Of a stretch of DNA of 64,000 nt, positions 34,353 through 43,755 are shown one piece after another; the first letter of the stretch is position 1; each line of letters opens with the position of its first letter. The notes under the pieces are model-generated. The model had not been told where the DNA came from. It saw only the letters and a list, made by a program, of their open reading frames with translations, and did no database searches. A program made the translations under genes and the position numbers. Origin of the DNA: Acidobacteriota bacterium (lineage in GTDB: Bacteria > Acidobacteriota > Blastocatellia > UBA7656); contig JBFMDH010000029.1 of the NCBI GenBank assembly GCA_040754075.1, positions 36,088-100,087 on the forward strand. Direction: 5' to 3'.

Positions 34353-35675
34353 ATGCGCCGCGCTATGACCGGCTTTCATTCATTCAACCATTTAAAAACT
34401 TCAATAATCATCGCCTTATTTTGCGCCTTCGCGTTACTCGCGATTTCAGCTTGCCATCGCAGCCCGGACGCCCGGCAAATCACCATCGCGGTCAATTCCG
34501 GTGTTGAAGGCGACGCCCTCAAACAGGCGGCGCGCGATTACGCAGCGCAGACCGGCATCAAAGTGCAAATCGCCGAATTCCCTTACGCCAATCTCTTTGA
34601 AAAAGAACTGGTCGATTTAAACACCGGCAGCGGCGCGTATGATTTAATCATGCTGGACGACCCCTGGTTTCCGCGCTTCGCTTCACAAAATTTTCTCACT
34701 GACCTCGCACCCTTTTATCAAAAGAAAATGCTCGCGGGACCGGATGATGATTTCGTTCGCGCGTCGCTGGCGCTTGGTCGTCACCCATACGAAAGCGGTC
34801 AGCTTTATGCGCTGCCTTATGTCGGCAATTCACAACTCTTTTTTTATCGCAAAGACCTGTTTGAAAAACACAATTTGAAAAAGCCTGAAACCTGGCAGGA
34901 TGTATTGAATGCGGCAAGAGTGATTGATGACCAAGAGAAGACCGGTTCACCTGCGGGCGGCGCGGTGCGCGGTTATGTGATGCGCGCCGCGCAAGGCAAT
35001 TCCGTGGTTGCCGATTTTATGCCGATTTTCTGGGCTTTTGGCGCAGAAATGTTTGACGCTGACGGGAAACCTGCGGTCAACAGTTTGCAAGGCATCGAAG
35101 CGTTGAAATTCATGCTGGAACTTGGCAAATATGCGCCCGCCGGTTATGTCAATTTCGGCGCTGATGAAGTGTCTACGCATCTGTTGCAAGGCACCGCGGC
35201 GATGTCGATTAACTGGCCCGCGTGGATTAGCGCATTCAACGACCCGGCAAAATCCAGGGTGATTGGCAAAATCGAATTCGCGCCGATGCCCGCCGCGAAA
35301 ACCCAAGGGCGCGCAGAGATTGGCAACTGGTTGATAGCGATTCCGCGAGGCTCAACCAGGATGGATGCGGCGTTCGATTTTCTGTTGTGGGCGACCGCTG
35401 CCGAGCAGATGAAAAAATCGGCGCTTGCGGGAAATCCGCCGACCCGCAAATCCTTATTCGCGGATGCGGAACTGACGGCGAAATTTCCGGCATATCCGGT
35501 GCAATTGAAATCATTGGAAAGCTCGAAACCGCGCCCGCGCACGCCGCTCTGGAATGAAATCGAAAACGCTTTCGGCATCTTCTTATCGAAAGCCAACAGC
35601 GGCGCGCTCACCGCCGAAGAAGCCATGAATCAAGCCAACGCCGAAATCACTAAAATTATCGAACGCGGACGGTGA
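34353..35675 (+). CDS. ABC-transporter extracellular solute-binding lipoprotein (sugar type)
   Basis: 440 residues of the SBP type-1 (sugar/glycerol-phosphate) family: ITIAVNSG-EGDALKQAARDYAAQTGI, AYDLIMLDDPWFPRFASQNFLTDL, YALPYVGNSQLFFYRKDLF and IGNWLIAIPRGS. The N-terminal hydrophobic segment ends in LLAISAC, a lipobox, so it is probably anchored on the outside of the inner membrane. No permease or ATPase gene is next to it, so it is an orphan binding protein here. ATG 34353 or 34365 are both possible starts. Its stop overlaps the start of the next gene (TGATG), which suggests translational coupling. Confidence 0.9.
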   Translation: MRRAMTGFHSFNHLKTSIIIALFCAFALLAISACHRSPDARQITIAVNSGVEGDALKQAARDYAAQTGIKVQIAEFPYANLFEKELVDLNTGSGAYDLIMLDDPWFPRFASQNFLTDLAPFYQKKMLAGPDDDFVRASLALGRHPYESGQLYALPYVGNSQLFFYRKDLFEKHNLKKPETWQDVLNAARVIDDQEKTGSPAGGAVRGYVMRAAQGNSVVADFMPIFWAFGAEMFDADGKPAVNSLQGIEALKFMLELGKYAPAGYVNFGADEVSTHLLQGTAAMSINWPAWISAFNDPAKSRVIGKIEFAPMPAAKTQGRAEIGNWLIAIPRGSTRMDAAFDFLLWATAAEQMKKSALAGNPPTRKSLFADAELTAKFPAYPVQLKSLESSKPRPRTPLWNEIENAFGIFLSKANSGALTAEEAMNQANAEITKIIERGR

Positions 35676-36250
35676 TGATGACTAATCTAAAAATTGCGCT
35701 CGGTTCAACCCGCGCCGCCAAAGTTGATGCGGTTCGCGGGACGATTAATCGATTAGCGGAAATTGATGCAATGTGGCGCGACGCGGAAATCATCGCGCTG
35801 GCGGTTGAAACCGAGGCTCCGGCGATGCCGCTTAGTGACCGGGAGTTGCTGCTTGGCGCGCGGTTTCGCGCTCAAGCGGTACAACAATCTCTCGCCAATC
35901 AACATCAACTCGCGGATTTTTTCATCGGTCTTGAAGGCGGTTTTCATTCGATTGAATTTGACGGCAAGCGACAAACTTTTTTGCGCGGCTGGGCTTATGT
36001 GACCGATGGCAACCGCGAAGGTTTGGGCGTGTCGCCTTCGATTCTCGTGCCTGATGCAATGGTGAGAATGGTCGTCGAAGAACGGCGCGAACTCGGCGAA
36101 GTGATTGACACGGTCGCCGGTGAATGCGATGTCCGCAGCCGACAGGGCACCTGGGGCGTTTTATCGAGAGATTTATTCACCCGTTCGATGAGTTTTGAAA
36201 CTGCGCTGATTGCCGCTTTTGCGCCGTTTTACAACGCCCGACTTTATTAA
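35675..36250 (+). CDS. yjjX: YjjX-type inosine/xanthosine triphosphatase
   Basis: 191 residues of the DUF84/NTPase family that hydrolyses non-canonical purine nucleoside triphosphates (ITP, XTP) to keep them out of nucleic acid. Landmarks: IALGSTRAAKVDAVR at the N-terminus, ARFRAQAVQQS, DFFIGLEGG, FLRGWAYVTDG and RQGTWGVLSRDLFTRS. Length fits the family (about 170-190). ATG 35675 overlaps the preceding stop by one base, with ATG 35678 as an alternative, so it is coupled to the binding-protein gene. A functional link between the two is not obvious. Confidence 0.88.
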   Translation: MMTNLKIALGSTRAAKVDAVRGTINRLAEIDAMWRDAEIIALAVETEAPAMPLSDRELLLGARFRAQAVQQSLANQHQLADFFIGLEGGFHSIEFDGKRQTFLRGWAYVTDGNREGLGVSPSILVPDAMVRMVVEERRELGEVIDTVAGECDVRSRQGTWGVLSRDLFTRSMSFETALIAAFAPFYNARLY

Positions 36251-36338
36251 ATTGCCAACGCAATTCATCGCCTGTCATTGACAGCCGCTTTCTCTGACGC
36301 TTTCATGAATTGAGGCATTTGGTAGTAAATCAGGAAAA

Positions 36339-36551
36339 ATGAAAACCCAGAGAGAACAAGCAAATTGGATTGTCAAATATCCTCAGCGATGGGGAATACC
36401 TTTAAGTATGCTCTTTCTCCTTTTTCTCTTTCTGGTTGCCGATGTTTACAAAAGGCTATTGTGGGGCATCATTTTTCTATTTTTTGTTTTTGCATTTCTA
36501 TTCTTAATCGGTCGGTTGGTTGTCAAACTTCTGATTGGTAAAAACAAGTAG
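36339..36551 (+). CDS. Small two-helix membrane protein
   Basis: 70 residues with a basic N-terminus (MKTQREQANWIVKYPQRWG), two adjacent hydrophobic helices (IPLSMLFLLFLFLVADV and LLWGIIFLFFVFAFLFLIGRLV) and a basic tail. Topology is probably both ends in the cytoplasm. TCAGGAAAA lies just before the ATG. No family recognised. It lies between yjjX and selD on the same strand. Confidence 0.6.
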   Translation: MKTQREQANWIVKYPQRWGIPLSMLFLLFLFLVADVYKRLLWGIIFLFFVFAFLFLIGRLVVKLLIGKNK

Positions 36552-36599
36552 GAAATGCCTGCTCGAATTGAGCGATTATCACTGAAAGGAAAACTTACA

Positions 36600-37628
36600 A
36601 TGCGATTAACCGAGATGGTATCGTGCGCCGGTTGAGCGGCTAAGCTTGCGCCCGGCGCGCTCGCTCAAGTGTTGAGCGGGCTTCCCAAACAACCTTTCGA
36701 TGAAAATTTAATTGTCGGTTTTGACACCGCCGACGATGCAGGGGTATACCGTCTCCGCGACGACCTCGCCATCGTGCAAACCCTTGATTTTTTCACGCCA
36801 ATCGTTGATGACCCGTTCGATTACGGTCGCATCGCTGCGCTCAATTCCATCAACGATGTCTGGGCGATGGGCGGCACACCGGTTACCGCAATGGCAATCA
36901 CCTGCTTTCCCAAAAAAGGCGATTTTCAAATCCTCGGCGAAATCATGCGCGGCGGATTATCTATCCTTACGGAAAACCGGGTCACGCTTATCGGCGGACA
37001 TAGCGTCGATAATGAACAAATCATGTTCGGTTATGCGGTGACCGGCGTGATTGACCCAAATAAAGTTGCGGCAAATAGCGGCGCTCGCGTAGGTGACGCG
37101 ATTATTTTAACCAAACCGCTCGGCACCGGCATCATTTCCACCGGCATTAAATTCGCCAAAGCCAGCGCTGCGATTATGCAATCGTCCGTCAACACCATGC
37201 TCACTTCGGGTAAACGCGCCGCCGAGTTGATGCAGGAATTTTCGGTGCGCGGCGCAACCGATGTCACAGGCTTTGCCTTGATGGGACATGCGTGGGAACT
37301 CGCAAGGGCAAGCCGGGTGACGCTTGAAATCGATTCATCGCGGTTGCCGATTTTGCCCGGCGCGTTGGAACTCGCCGCCCAGGGGTTGCTCACCAGCGGC
37401 AATAAAACCAATCGTGAATATGTCGGCGCGGATGTGGCGATTGCCGAAAGCGTCAGTGAAGCGTTGCGGCGCGTGATGTTCGACCCACAGACTGCCGGGG
37501 GATTGCTCATTGCTATTTCCGCAGACTGCGCCCAAGCGTTGCTCGAACGCCTGCGCGAACATTATCCGAATGCCGCCATCATCGGGCGCGTCATCGAACC
37601 CGGCGACCATTCGCTGGTGGTGAAATAA
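36600..37628 (+). CDS. selD: Selenide, water dikinase SelD, itself a selenoprotein (in-frame UGA = Sec12)
   Basis: Makes selenophosphate from selenide and ATP, the selenium donor for selenocysteine and selenouridine. The reading frame starts at ATG 36600 (AAAGGA upstream) and contains UGA at 36633-36635, codon 12, in the order Cys-Ala-Gly-UGA-Ala-Ala-Lys. This aligns exactly with the E. coli active site GAGCGCK, where Cys17 is catalytic and Lys20 essential; the UGA replaces the catalytic Cys. Downstream blocks are typical: [14 protein letters not shown] [57 protein letters not shown] and [10 protein letters not shown]. The total is 342 residues, normal for SelD, whereas starting after the UGA would delete the active site. 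A SECIS-like hairpin follows the UGA at once. Confidence 0.95.
36633..36667 (+). promoter_or_regulatory. Bacterial SECIS-like hairpin in selD mRNA
   Basis: UGAGCG, which includes the Sec codon itself, pairs with CGCUCA at 36662-36667. Inside, GCGC (36648-36651) and GCGC (36655-36658) close a small apical loop about 17-19 bases after the UGA, the spacing SelB needs. The apical sequence lacks the E. coli GU pair, but bacterial SECIS elements vary widely. Confidence 0.65.
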
Positions 37629-37634
37629 ATAGTC

Positions 37635-37696
37635 GTTGAGCAAGCGGTCTAAACCTGCGATTCCCGAACGACGCGGTCACAGACCGCTTGCTCAAC
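37635..37696. terminator. Long stem-loop between convergent genes (AAGCGGTC repeat type)
   Basis: GTTGAGCAAGCGGTCT (37635-37650) and AGACCGCTTGCTCAAC (37681-37696) form a perfect 16-bp stem with a 30-base loop. It lies between convergent selD and the minus-strand diguanylate cyclase gene, so it may stop transcription from both sides, although there is no T-run. The AAGCGGTCT word recurs elsewhere in the window. Confidence 0.55.
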
Positions 37697-37807
37697 CTCA
37701 GTCAAATGGTTTTGCAAACGGCTCGAAAGTTCTGCAACTGCCGAGGGATTCCTGATGGGCTTCGCGTCTTAGTCGCAAATCATTTCACAATCAACCTGCT
37801 CATGGTT

Positions 37808-40800
37808 TTACACCCAGACTTCGGTTTTCGTGAAAATGCGATTGCGTCCGTTCTCTTTCGCTTGATAAAGCGCTTCATCGGCGGCGGCAATCAACTCTTC
37901 CGCTTCGTTGCTGCCATCTGGAATGAAGGTGGCAACCCCAATGCTGATGGTTACGTGGTCACTCACCTTTGAACCGCGATGCGGAATTTGCAGGAGTTCG
38001 ATTTGGGCGCGAATGCGTTCGGCGACAACAGACGCGCCTTGCTCGTCTGTGCCGCTCAAAACCACCACGAACTCTTCGCCGCCGTAACGCGCCGCCAGAT
38101 CGGTCGTGCGCTTTACCGTATCGCTCAGCACTCGCGCCACCTGTTTCAAACATTCATCGCCGCTTTGATGTCCGTAAGTGTCGTTGTAGGGTTTGAAATA
38201 ATCGACATCCATCAAGAGCAGCGAAAGTTTCGTCTGTTCACGCCCGGCGCGTTGCCATTCCTGCGCAAGAAATTCTTTAAAGCGGCGACGGTTGGCGATG
38301 TTGGTGAGTCCATCGAGGGTGGCGAGTTCTGCGAGTTTTTCGTTGGCAGTTTCAAGTTGTTGGGTGCGCTCAACCAATTGCGCTGTACGCTGAGCGACCA
38401 CTTGCGTCAATTTGCGTTCCGTAGCTTTCAGTTGTCGCACGCGCCAAACATAGATAGCGATGCCAATGCCAAAGGCAATCATCAACCACATGGCGATGAA
38501 TAAACGGGTCTGGTAGAAAAAAGGCTTCATATGAATTTCCAGAGCCACACCGGTTTCATTCCATACCCCATCGCTGTTTGCCGCAATCACTTTAAAGAGA
38601 TAATGTCCCGGCGGCAGTTGCGAATAATGCACCGAACGCCGCGTTCCCGCATCAATCCATTCGTCGCTCAGCCCTTCGAGTTTATATTTGAAATGAATAG
38701 CTTCGGCTTTGATCGAACTCGGCGCGGCATAGTTGATTTCCAAATCGGTTTGATAGGGTTCAATAGCGACGCCGCTTTTGAAATTGACATTCCGTCCTTC
38801 GATATTGACCGATTCAATGGTCATCACCGGCGGTTGCGAATTGTGAATCACAACTTCCGGGTCAATCACCACAACCCCGCCCTGAGTTGGAAACCATAAT
38901 CTGCCATCGCGGGTTTTGGTGCCCGCCGGTTGCTTACCGCCATTGCATTCCGGTGACCGCATACCGTCCTGACCGTTGTAAGCGACGCAACTAATCAGCG
39001 CAATTTTACCGTCGGCAAAATCGTTGAGTTGCCGGCGACCAACGCGATAGATGCCGCGATTGCAACTGATCCAGAAATTGTCCTGACGGTCTTCGAGAAT
39101 TTGAAACACCCCGTTATTAAACAAACCGTTTTTCACCGTATAGTTGGTAAAGCGTCCGTCTTTCAGGCGGCTCAGCCCGCTATCGAAGGTGCCAATCCAT
39201 AATGCGCCATCGCGGTCTTCGTAAATCGAGCGAATGCGATTGCCCGCCAGACCGTCTTTGGCGGTAAAGGGAATGAAGCGGTCGCCTTGGCGTTTCGCCA
39301 AGCCTTCGCGTGTGCCCACCCACAAGTTTCCTTGTTTATCTTCATGAATTGCGGTGATGGCGTGATTGGGTAATCCGTGTTCGGGCATATAAAGTTTGAT
39401 TTGCCCATTCTGCATTTTGAATAACCCTTTGGTGGTGCCAAACCAGAGATTGCCTTCGCGATCCTGGAGAATGACTTCGGTCGATTCTAACGGGCTGTTG
39501 AGCAAATAAGAAAAATCTTCAAATTTATTATCGGCATACCTCAACAACCCGCCGCCAACGCCTATCCATAATCGCCCCTGATTATCCTGATAAAAGGCAT
39601 CAACATTGATTTTCACATTGGGGTCGGGCGTTCGGGTAATGGATAGGGAAACTTTGCCTGCTGATTCGGCTTTGGCTAATGAAAAATTGGTAAACTTGCC
39701 ATTCGCGAGTCGCGCAAAACCTTTTTGCAGTGTGCCTATCCAGATATGCCCGGCGCGGTCTTCGTAAATCGGATAGACATTGTTTTCGAGCAACCCGTCT
39801 TTCATTGAATAGGTATTAAGAAATTGGCGGGTCACACGATACATGCCATGCCCATCCGTACCGACCCAGATGATGCCTTCGCGGTCACAAAATACTGCCC
39901 GGATGGGTTTAAATGTCACCCCTTCCGCAGTCAAGAGAGGAGTCAGTTTGCCATCACGGTAGCGATATAGCTGCTGTTCATCAAACACCCACAAATTGCC
40001 ATCGTGATCTTCGCCGCCGACCCGCGCGCGAAAATTCAGCGCAGGGGTTGGCGGTTGCAAATGATGGGTCACGGTGTCATCGGAGATTTGATAAACGCCA
40101 TTGTTATCGGTGCCCAACCAGAGATTTCCGGCGCGGTCTTCGTACCGGTAACGAAAAAACTCTTCGCTGGCTAGCTTGATTGAGAAAACTGTCGGCTGTC
40201 GGTTACGGATGCGAACTAAATTATCTTTATGCCAAATCCATCGCGCCTTTGAATGGTCGGTGAATTCATTAATCGCTGGCGCAGGGATTTCGCTAAACCT
40301 GCCGTCAGTTGAGATGGTCAATTTTTTGGTTTCGTTATTAACCGAAATCATCAGCGCGCCGTTTTCATCAAGCTGGAGTTTGGCGATGTGATTTCTTGGC
40401 AGTCCCTGTTCGGTAGTGAAAGCGGTAAACGCGCCGTCGCGATAGCGAATCAACCCGCCGTCAACCGTGCCTGCCCAGAGTGTGCCTTCCAAATCTTCGC
40501 AAAGCGTCACAAAGCGATTGCTGGTAATGCCATTGGAATTGCCTTTATCAAAGACGGTGAAGCGTATCCCGTCATAGCGCACCAGACCATCGAAGGTCGC
40601 AAACCACAGATAGCCGTCGCGGGTTTGCGCAATCGCATTGACGGTATTTTGCGGCAAGCCGTTGTTGGTGGTGAATTGCTCGAAGCGATATTGCGCGAAG
40701 GTGTCCGCCGCCGCAAAATTGCCAATAAACATCAACCCTAAAACCAACCAGCGCAACCGGCGTTTTAAAACGGAGGGGTTATGCAAACCATCATCACAAC

Positions 40801-40822
40801 TAACCCTTGGCATGGTGAGCAA
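37808..40822 (-). CDS. Reg_prop/Y_Y_Y sensor diguanylate cyclase
   Basis: 1004 residues with the same sensor layout as the kinase at 15803-18817: signal/anchor (LRWLVLGLMFIGNFAAADT), Reg_prop propellers (GLPQNTVNAIAQTRDGYLWFATFDGL), a Y_Y_Y domain (IHFKYKLEGLSDEWIDAG), a membrane helix (LFIAMWLMIAFGIGIAIYVW) and a short coiled coil. The output, however, is GGDEF: DGLTNIANRRRFKEFL, DVDYFKPYNDTYGHQSGDECL and the active-site loop YGGEEFVVV. GGEEF is a catalytically competent signature, so it should make cyclic di-GMP in response to an external signal. ATG 40822 or 40813 could start it. It is an independent gene, convergent with selD. Confidence 0.95.
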   Translation of the reverse strand: MLTMPRVSCDDGLHNPSVLKRRLRWLVLGLMFIGNFAAADTFAQYRFEQFTTNNGLPQNTVNAIAQTRDGYLWFATFDGLVRYDGIRFTVFDKGNSNGITSNRFVTLCEDLEGTLWAGTVDGGLIRYRDGAFTAFTTEQGLPRNHIAKLQLDENGALMISVNNETKKLTISTDGRFSEIPAPAINEFTDHSKARWIWHKDNLVRIRNRQPTVFSIKLASEEFFRYRYEDRAGNLWLGTDNNGVYQISDDTVTHHLQPPTPALNFRARVGGEDHDGNLWVFDEQQLYRYRDGKLTPLLTAEGVTFKPIRAVFCDREGIIWVGTDGHGMYRVTRQFLNTYSMKDGLLENNVYPIYEDRAGHIWIGTLQKGFARLANGKFTNFSLAKAESAGKVSLSITRTPDPNVKINVDAFYQDNQGRLWIGVGGGLLRYADNKFEDFSYLLNSPLESTEVILQDREGNLWFGTTKGLFKMQNGQIKLYMPEHGLPNHAITAIHEDKQGNLWVGTREGLAKRQGDRFIPFTAKDGLAGNRIRSIYEDRDGALWIGTFDSGLSRLKDGRFTNYTVKNGLFNNGVFQILEDRQDNFWISCNRGIYRVGRRQLNDFADGKIALISCVAYNGQDGMRSPECNGGKQPAGTKTRDGRLWFPTQGGVVVIDPEVVIHNSQPPVMTIESVNIEGRNVNFKSGVAIEPYQTDLEINYAAPSSIKAEAIHFKYKLEGLSDEWIDAGTRRSVHYSQLPPGHYLFKVIAANSDGVWNETGVALEIHMKPFFYQTRLFIAMWLMIAFGIGIAIYVWRVRQLKATERKLTQVVAQRTAQLVERTQQLETANEKLAELATLDGLTNIANRRRFKEFLAQEWQRAGREQTKLSLLLMDVDYFKPYNDTYGHQSGDECLKQVARVLSDTVKRTTDLAARYGGEEFVVVLSGTDEQGASVVAERIRAQIELLQIPHRGSKVSDHVTISIGVATFIPDGSNEAEELIAAADEALYQAKENGRNRIFTKTEVWV

Positions 40823-40926
40823 TCCTTTTTTGAGATTAACGGGAGACTCAGAGGCTAAACATGCGAGGGCGACTTGTCAGGATACTTAATTTTCTAACCG
40901 ATTCAGAGGCTGATTTCAATTGAAAT

Positions 40927-43755
40927 TTACCGGTCATTGATTTTTCGCATTGTAAATTCGATGGCGGTCATCAGTCCCGTAGCGAACATCAAGCCTTCGA
41001 TGCCGCCGAAGATGATTTCGCGGATGTGTGAATAATGGACGCGGCTGAAATAAGGCGCCAGCGGTTCCAGGCGGATTTGCGAGTCGGCAAATGAACGCGC
41101 CACGATTTCGAGGCTGCCGCTAAACAAATTGCCGCCGATGATGGTGAGCAAAATGCCCGCGCCGCAACCGCCAAGCGCCGCGCCTAAAACCCGCTGCCAG
41201 CCGCGCGGGGTTTTCAACCACTCGGTTATCAACACCGCGCCAAGCGAGACGCCCGCGCCAATGACCGCGCCTTCCAGAGCGCCGGTGATGCCGCTCGGAT
41301 TTTGCCCGAACACGGCGCGAATAATATCGACGCCCAAGAGATTCGTAACGCCGCCAACCGCTGCGCCGCCCGCCGCGCCGCCAACCACTGACCACCAACG
41401 ACTGTGACGATATGTGATATGGGTTGCCGCGACCATGCCAAAACTCACACCGAATCCGCCAAGTCCGCCGATAAACGTGCCGAGCGCCACCAGTACCAGC
41501 ATCAATGACGCGGCTTCAACCGCAGGCGCTTGCCGGGCAATCGCGAGCGCCAATGCCAGCATCAAGCCACCCACCAAACCCGATGCGGCAGCGCCGAGCA
41601 TGCCGGCAGTTCCCTGCAATAAAATCGCCCGCCCGCCTCGCAGCAAACGCACCCACATCAACCCGCCAACCATCAGCAAACTGACAAGCGGCGAGAGCCT
41701 GTTCAAACGAATCAACTGCTTGTCATAATCGCGCGCCATAGCGAGTGAAATGGCGCGGCGAATGGTGCCGACGGTTTCGCCCGGTTGGTCTTTGACAAAA
41801 ACCTCGGCAACCTCGGTTTGCAACCAATCGGCGAGCGCAATGCTTGCGGCTTTCCTCATCGCCAGGTCTTTATCCCAGAGCGCCAGATGCCTGAGCGTCA
41901 TTCTGGTTTGGTCATCGCGCAAAATTTTGGCGGCATCAATGGCGCTCAAACGGATTTGCGCGTCGGTTTCCTGAAGCGCCGCATCAATCAATTCAGGAAG
42001 CGCAGAAACCACACGCCTGAGCAGCCATTCGGGCGCTTGGCGTCCGCGAGCCATTAAACTGCGGGTGAGCAATACGGCTTCCTCTTTGGTTAAGCCCAAC
42101 TGTTCGGCAAAAGGCAACACCACATCGAGCGCGTCATTATCAATCATCAGTTGATGGGCGGTGTAATTTTCAATGGCGCGTTCAAGCACGCTGCGCGCCT
42201 GTTTGAGTTCGCGTTCCTCGGCGGTCAGCCAGCGCGAAATTTCCGGCGTCAGAAAATCGTGCGCCAACTCCAGCCACGCCTCGCCTTCGTGATAACGACG
42301 ACGCGCGATACGCGCCGCAATCAACTCATCAATCAATCGCGCAGCACGGTTTTCATCGTTGCTTTGTTGAAGGTGATGGCGAAGTTGCGAATTGATTTTT
42401 GCGGCAGGCAGTACCAATCGCCGCCCGTCATCGGCAATCAATGCCGTCAATATAGCCTTGGCGGTTTTAAGTTCCGTGGTATTAAAACGCCGCAACACCC
42501 GCTCTAAATAGCTCGCGAGAATTTGTGAAGCGGTTCCCAATCCTTCATAAGCCGCCAGGGTCAACAATCCCTGTTCATTTCTGGCATCGAACAAGCGGTC
42601 ACAAACGATTTGCAGTTGCGGCGGGTCGAAACTTTCGTGGTCGCTTAAATCCTGTAACAGTTTGCCAACCAGTTGCGGTTCATACTGACACCCGACGGCA
42701 AGCGCCGGTTCGGTGATGGCGCGCGCCGCCTGGTCGCGGCTCAGACGTTTCAAACGATATTCGTGATGAAAAATTTCAGGAATGGCAATTTTGAATTGGC
42801 TCATTTCCGCCAGGTAATCTTCGCGCAACGCGAAAACCAGTTTAACCGGCAGATGATTATTGGCAAACAATTCGCCGACCGCCGCGATGAACCGTTCGCG
42901 CGCCGCTTCATCAAGCAACGAGAAAAATTCTTCAAACTGGTCTAAGAAAAATATCACCGAGCCTTGCGGCGCATCTGCGGTCGCCTCGAGGATAAAAGCT
43001 TTCAGTTGCGCCGCCTGTTCAATCGCTTCTGCAATAGTGGTTGCCTGATAATCCGGCGATTCGTCGTTTACATTTAAGGCATCGGCTAATTCTTCGAGCA
43101 TGCTGCCGAGCGGGTCTGTAAAACTGCGAATGACGAAGACCGGATTTCCAAGCGCCCGCAGTTGCGGCGCAAGCCCTGCGCGAATGATTGAGCTTTTGCC
43201 CACCCCCGAACGCCCGTGCAGAATGAATGAGCGCCGCGCGAGAATCTGTGAACCGATAGCGGCGATTTCGGCTTCGCGTCCGAAAAAAAGTTTGCTGTCC
43301 TGTTCGGTGTAATAATCTAAAAATTTGTAAGGACGGGCAGCGAGGTGCAAATTTTCTGTCGCCGTCACCGGTTGAATCTGCGAAGCGGTGAGATGTCCGT
43401 TACCGATTTGCGCTGTGCCACTGGTTGCCACCGCATTACCGATAAAAATGTAGCCGTGTTTAGGAACCGTTTTGATGTAACGCGGATTCGAGGCATCATC
43501 GCCGAGTTGTTTACGAATATCTTTAATGCACTGGGTGAGCGCCGCATCGGTGACAAATACACTGCCCCAGACGGTTTCAAAAATGCGCTGCTTTTCGACG
43601 AGTCTTCCGCCTTCGCTAATCAGCAACAGCAGGACATCGAAATATTTTGAATTGAGCGGCAGAGCTTCACCTCGATGACGCAGTTGACGGTTTGCCGCAT
43701 CAACAAAGAAATCATCGAAATAAAATCCGCCGGTTTGCGCTTTGGCTTGACTCAT
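40927..43755 (-). CDS. Winged-helix regulator fused to a STAND ATPase and membrane domain
   Basis: 942 residues. N-terminal OmpR/CadC-like winged helix (about 10-105: GGRLVEKQRIFETVWGSVFVTDAAL, RYIKTVPKHGYIFIG); linker; an nSTAND1-type NTPase (about 145-550) with Walker A GRSGVGKSS (Lys187) and Walker B VIFFLDQFEEFF; a helical region about 560-690; then a Gly/Ala-rich membrane part with about six hydrophobic segments (VEAASLMLVLVALGTFIGGLGG, GITGALEGAVIGAGVSLGAVLI). STAND proteins are ATP-driven signalling switches. DNA-binding, NTPase and polytopic membrane parts in a single chain suggest a membrane-tethered regulator. Transcription starts about 80 bp before divergent uncertain sequence; the target is unknown. 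Confidence 0.9.
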   Translation of the reverse strand: MSQAKAQTGGFYFDDFFVDAANRQLRHRGEALPLNSKYFDVLLLLISEGGRLVEKQRIFETVWGSVFVTDAALTQCIKDIRKQLGDDASNPRYIKTVPKHGYIFIGNAVATSGTAQIGNGHLTASQIQPVTATENLHLAARPYKFLDYYTEQDSKLFFGREAEIAAIGSQILARRSFILHGRSGVGKSSIIRAGLAPQLRALGNPVFVIRSFTDPLGSMLEELADALNVNDESPDYQATTIAEAIEQAAQLKAFILEATADAPQGSVIFFLDQFEEFFSLLDEAARERFIAAVGELFANNHLPVKLVFALREDYLAEMSQFKIAIPEIFHHEYRLKRLSRDQAARAITEPALAVGCQYEPQLVGKLLQDLSDHESFDPPQLQIVCDRLFDARNEQGLLTLAAYEGLGTASQILASYLERVLRRFNTTELKTAKAILTALIADDGRRLVLPAAKINSQLRHHLQQSNDENRAARLIDELIAARIARRRYHEGEAWLELAHDFLTPEISRWLTAEERELKQARSVLERAIENYTAHQLMIDNDALDVVLPFAEQLGLTKEEAVLLTRSLMARGRQAPEWLLRRVVSALPELIDAALQETDAQIRLSAIDAAKILRDDQTRMTLRHLALWDKDLAMRKAASIALADWLQTEVAEVFVKDQPGETVGTIRRAISLAMARDYDKQLIRLNRLSPLVSLLMVGGLMWVRLLRGGRAILLQGTAGMLGAAASGLVGGLMLALALAIARQAPAVEAASLMLVLVALGTFIGGLGGFGVSFGMVAATHITYRHSRWWSVVGGAAGGAAVGGVTNLLGVDIIRAVFGQNPSGITGALEGAVIGAGVSLGAVLITEWLKTPRGWQRVLGAALGGCGAGILLTIIGGNLFSGSLEIVARSFADSQIRLEPLAPYFSRVHYSHIREIIFGGIEGLMFATGLMTAIEFTMRKINDR

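Noticed and set aside
36669..37628. SelD starting at GTG 36669
   Set aside because: This would remove the catalytic residue and Lys; the frame through the UGA from ATG 36600 is the conserved one.
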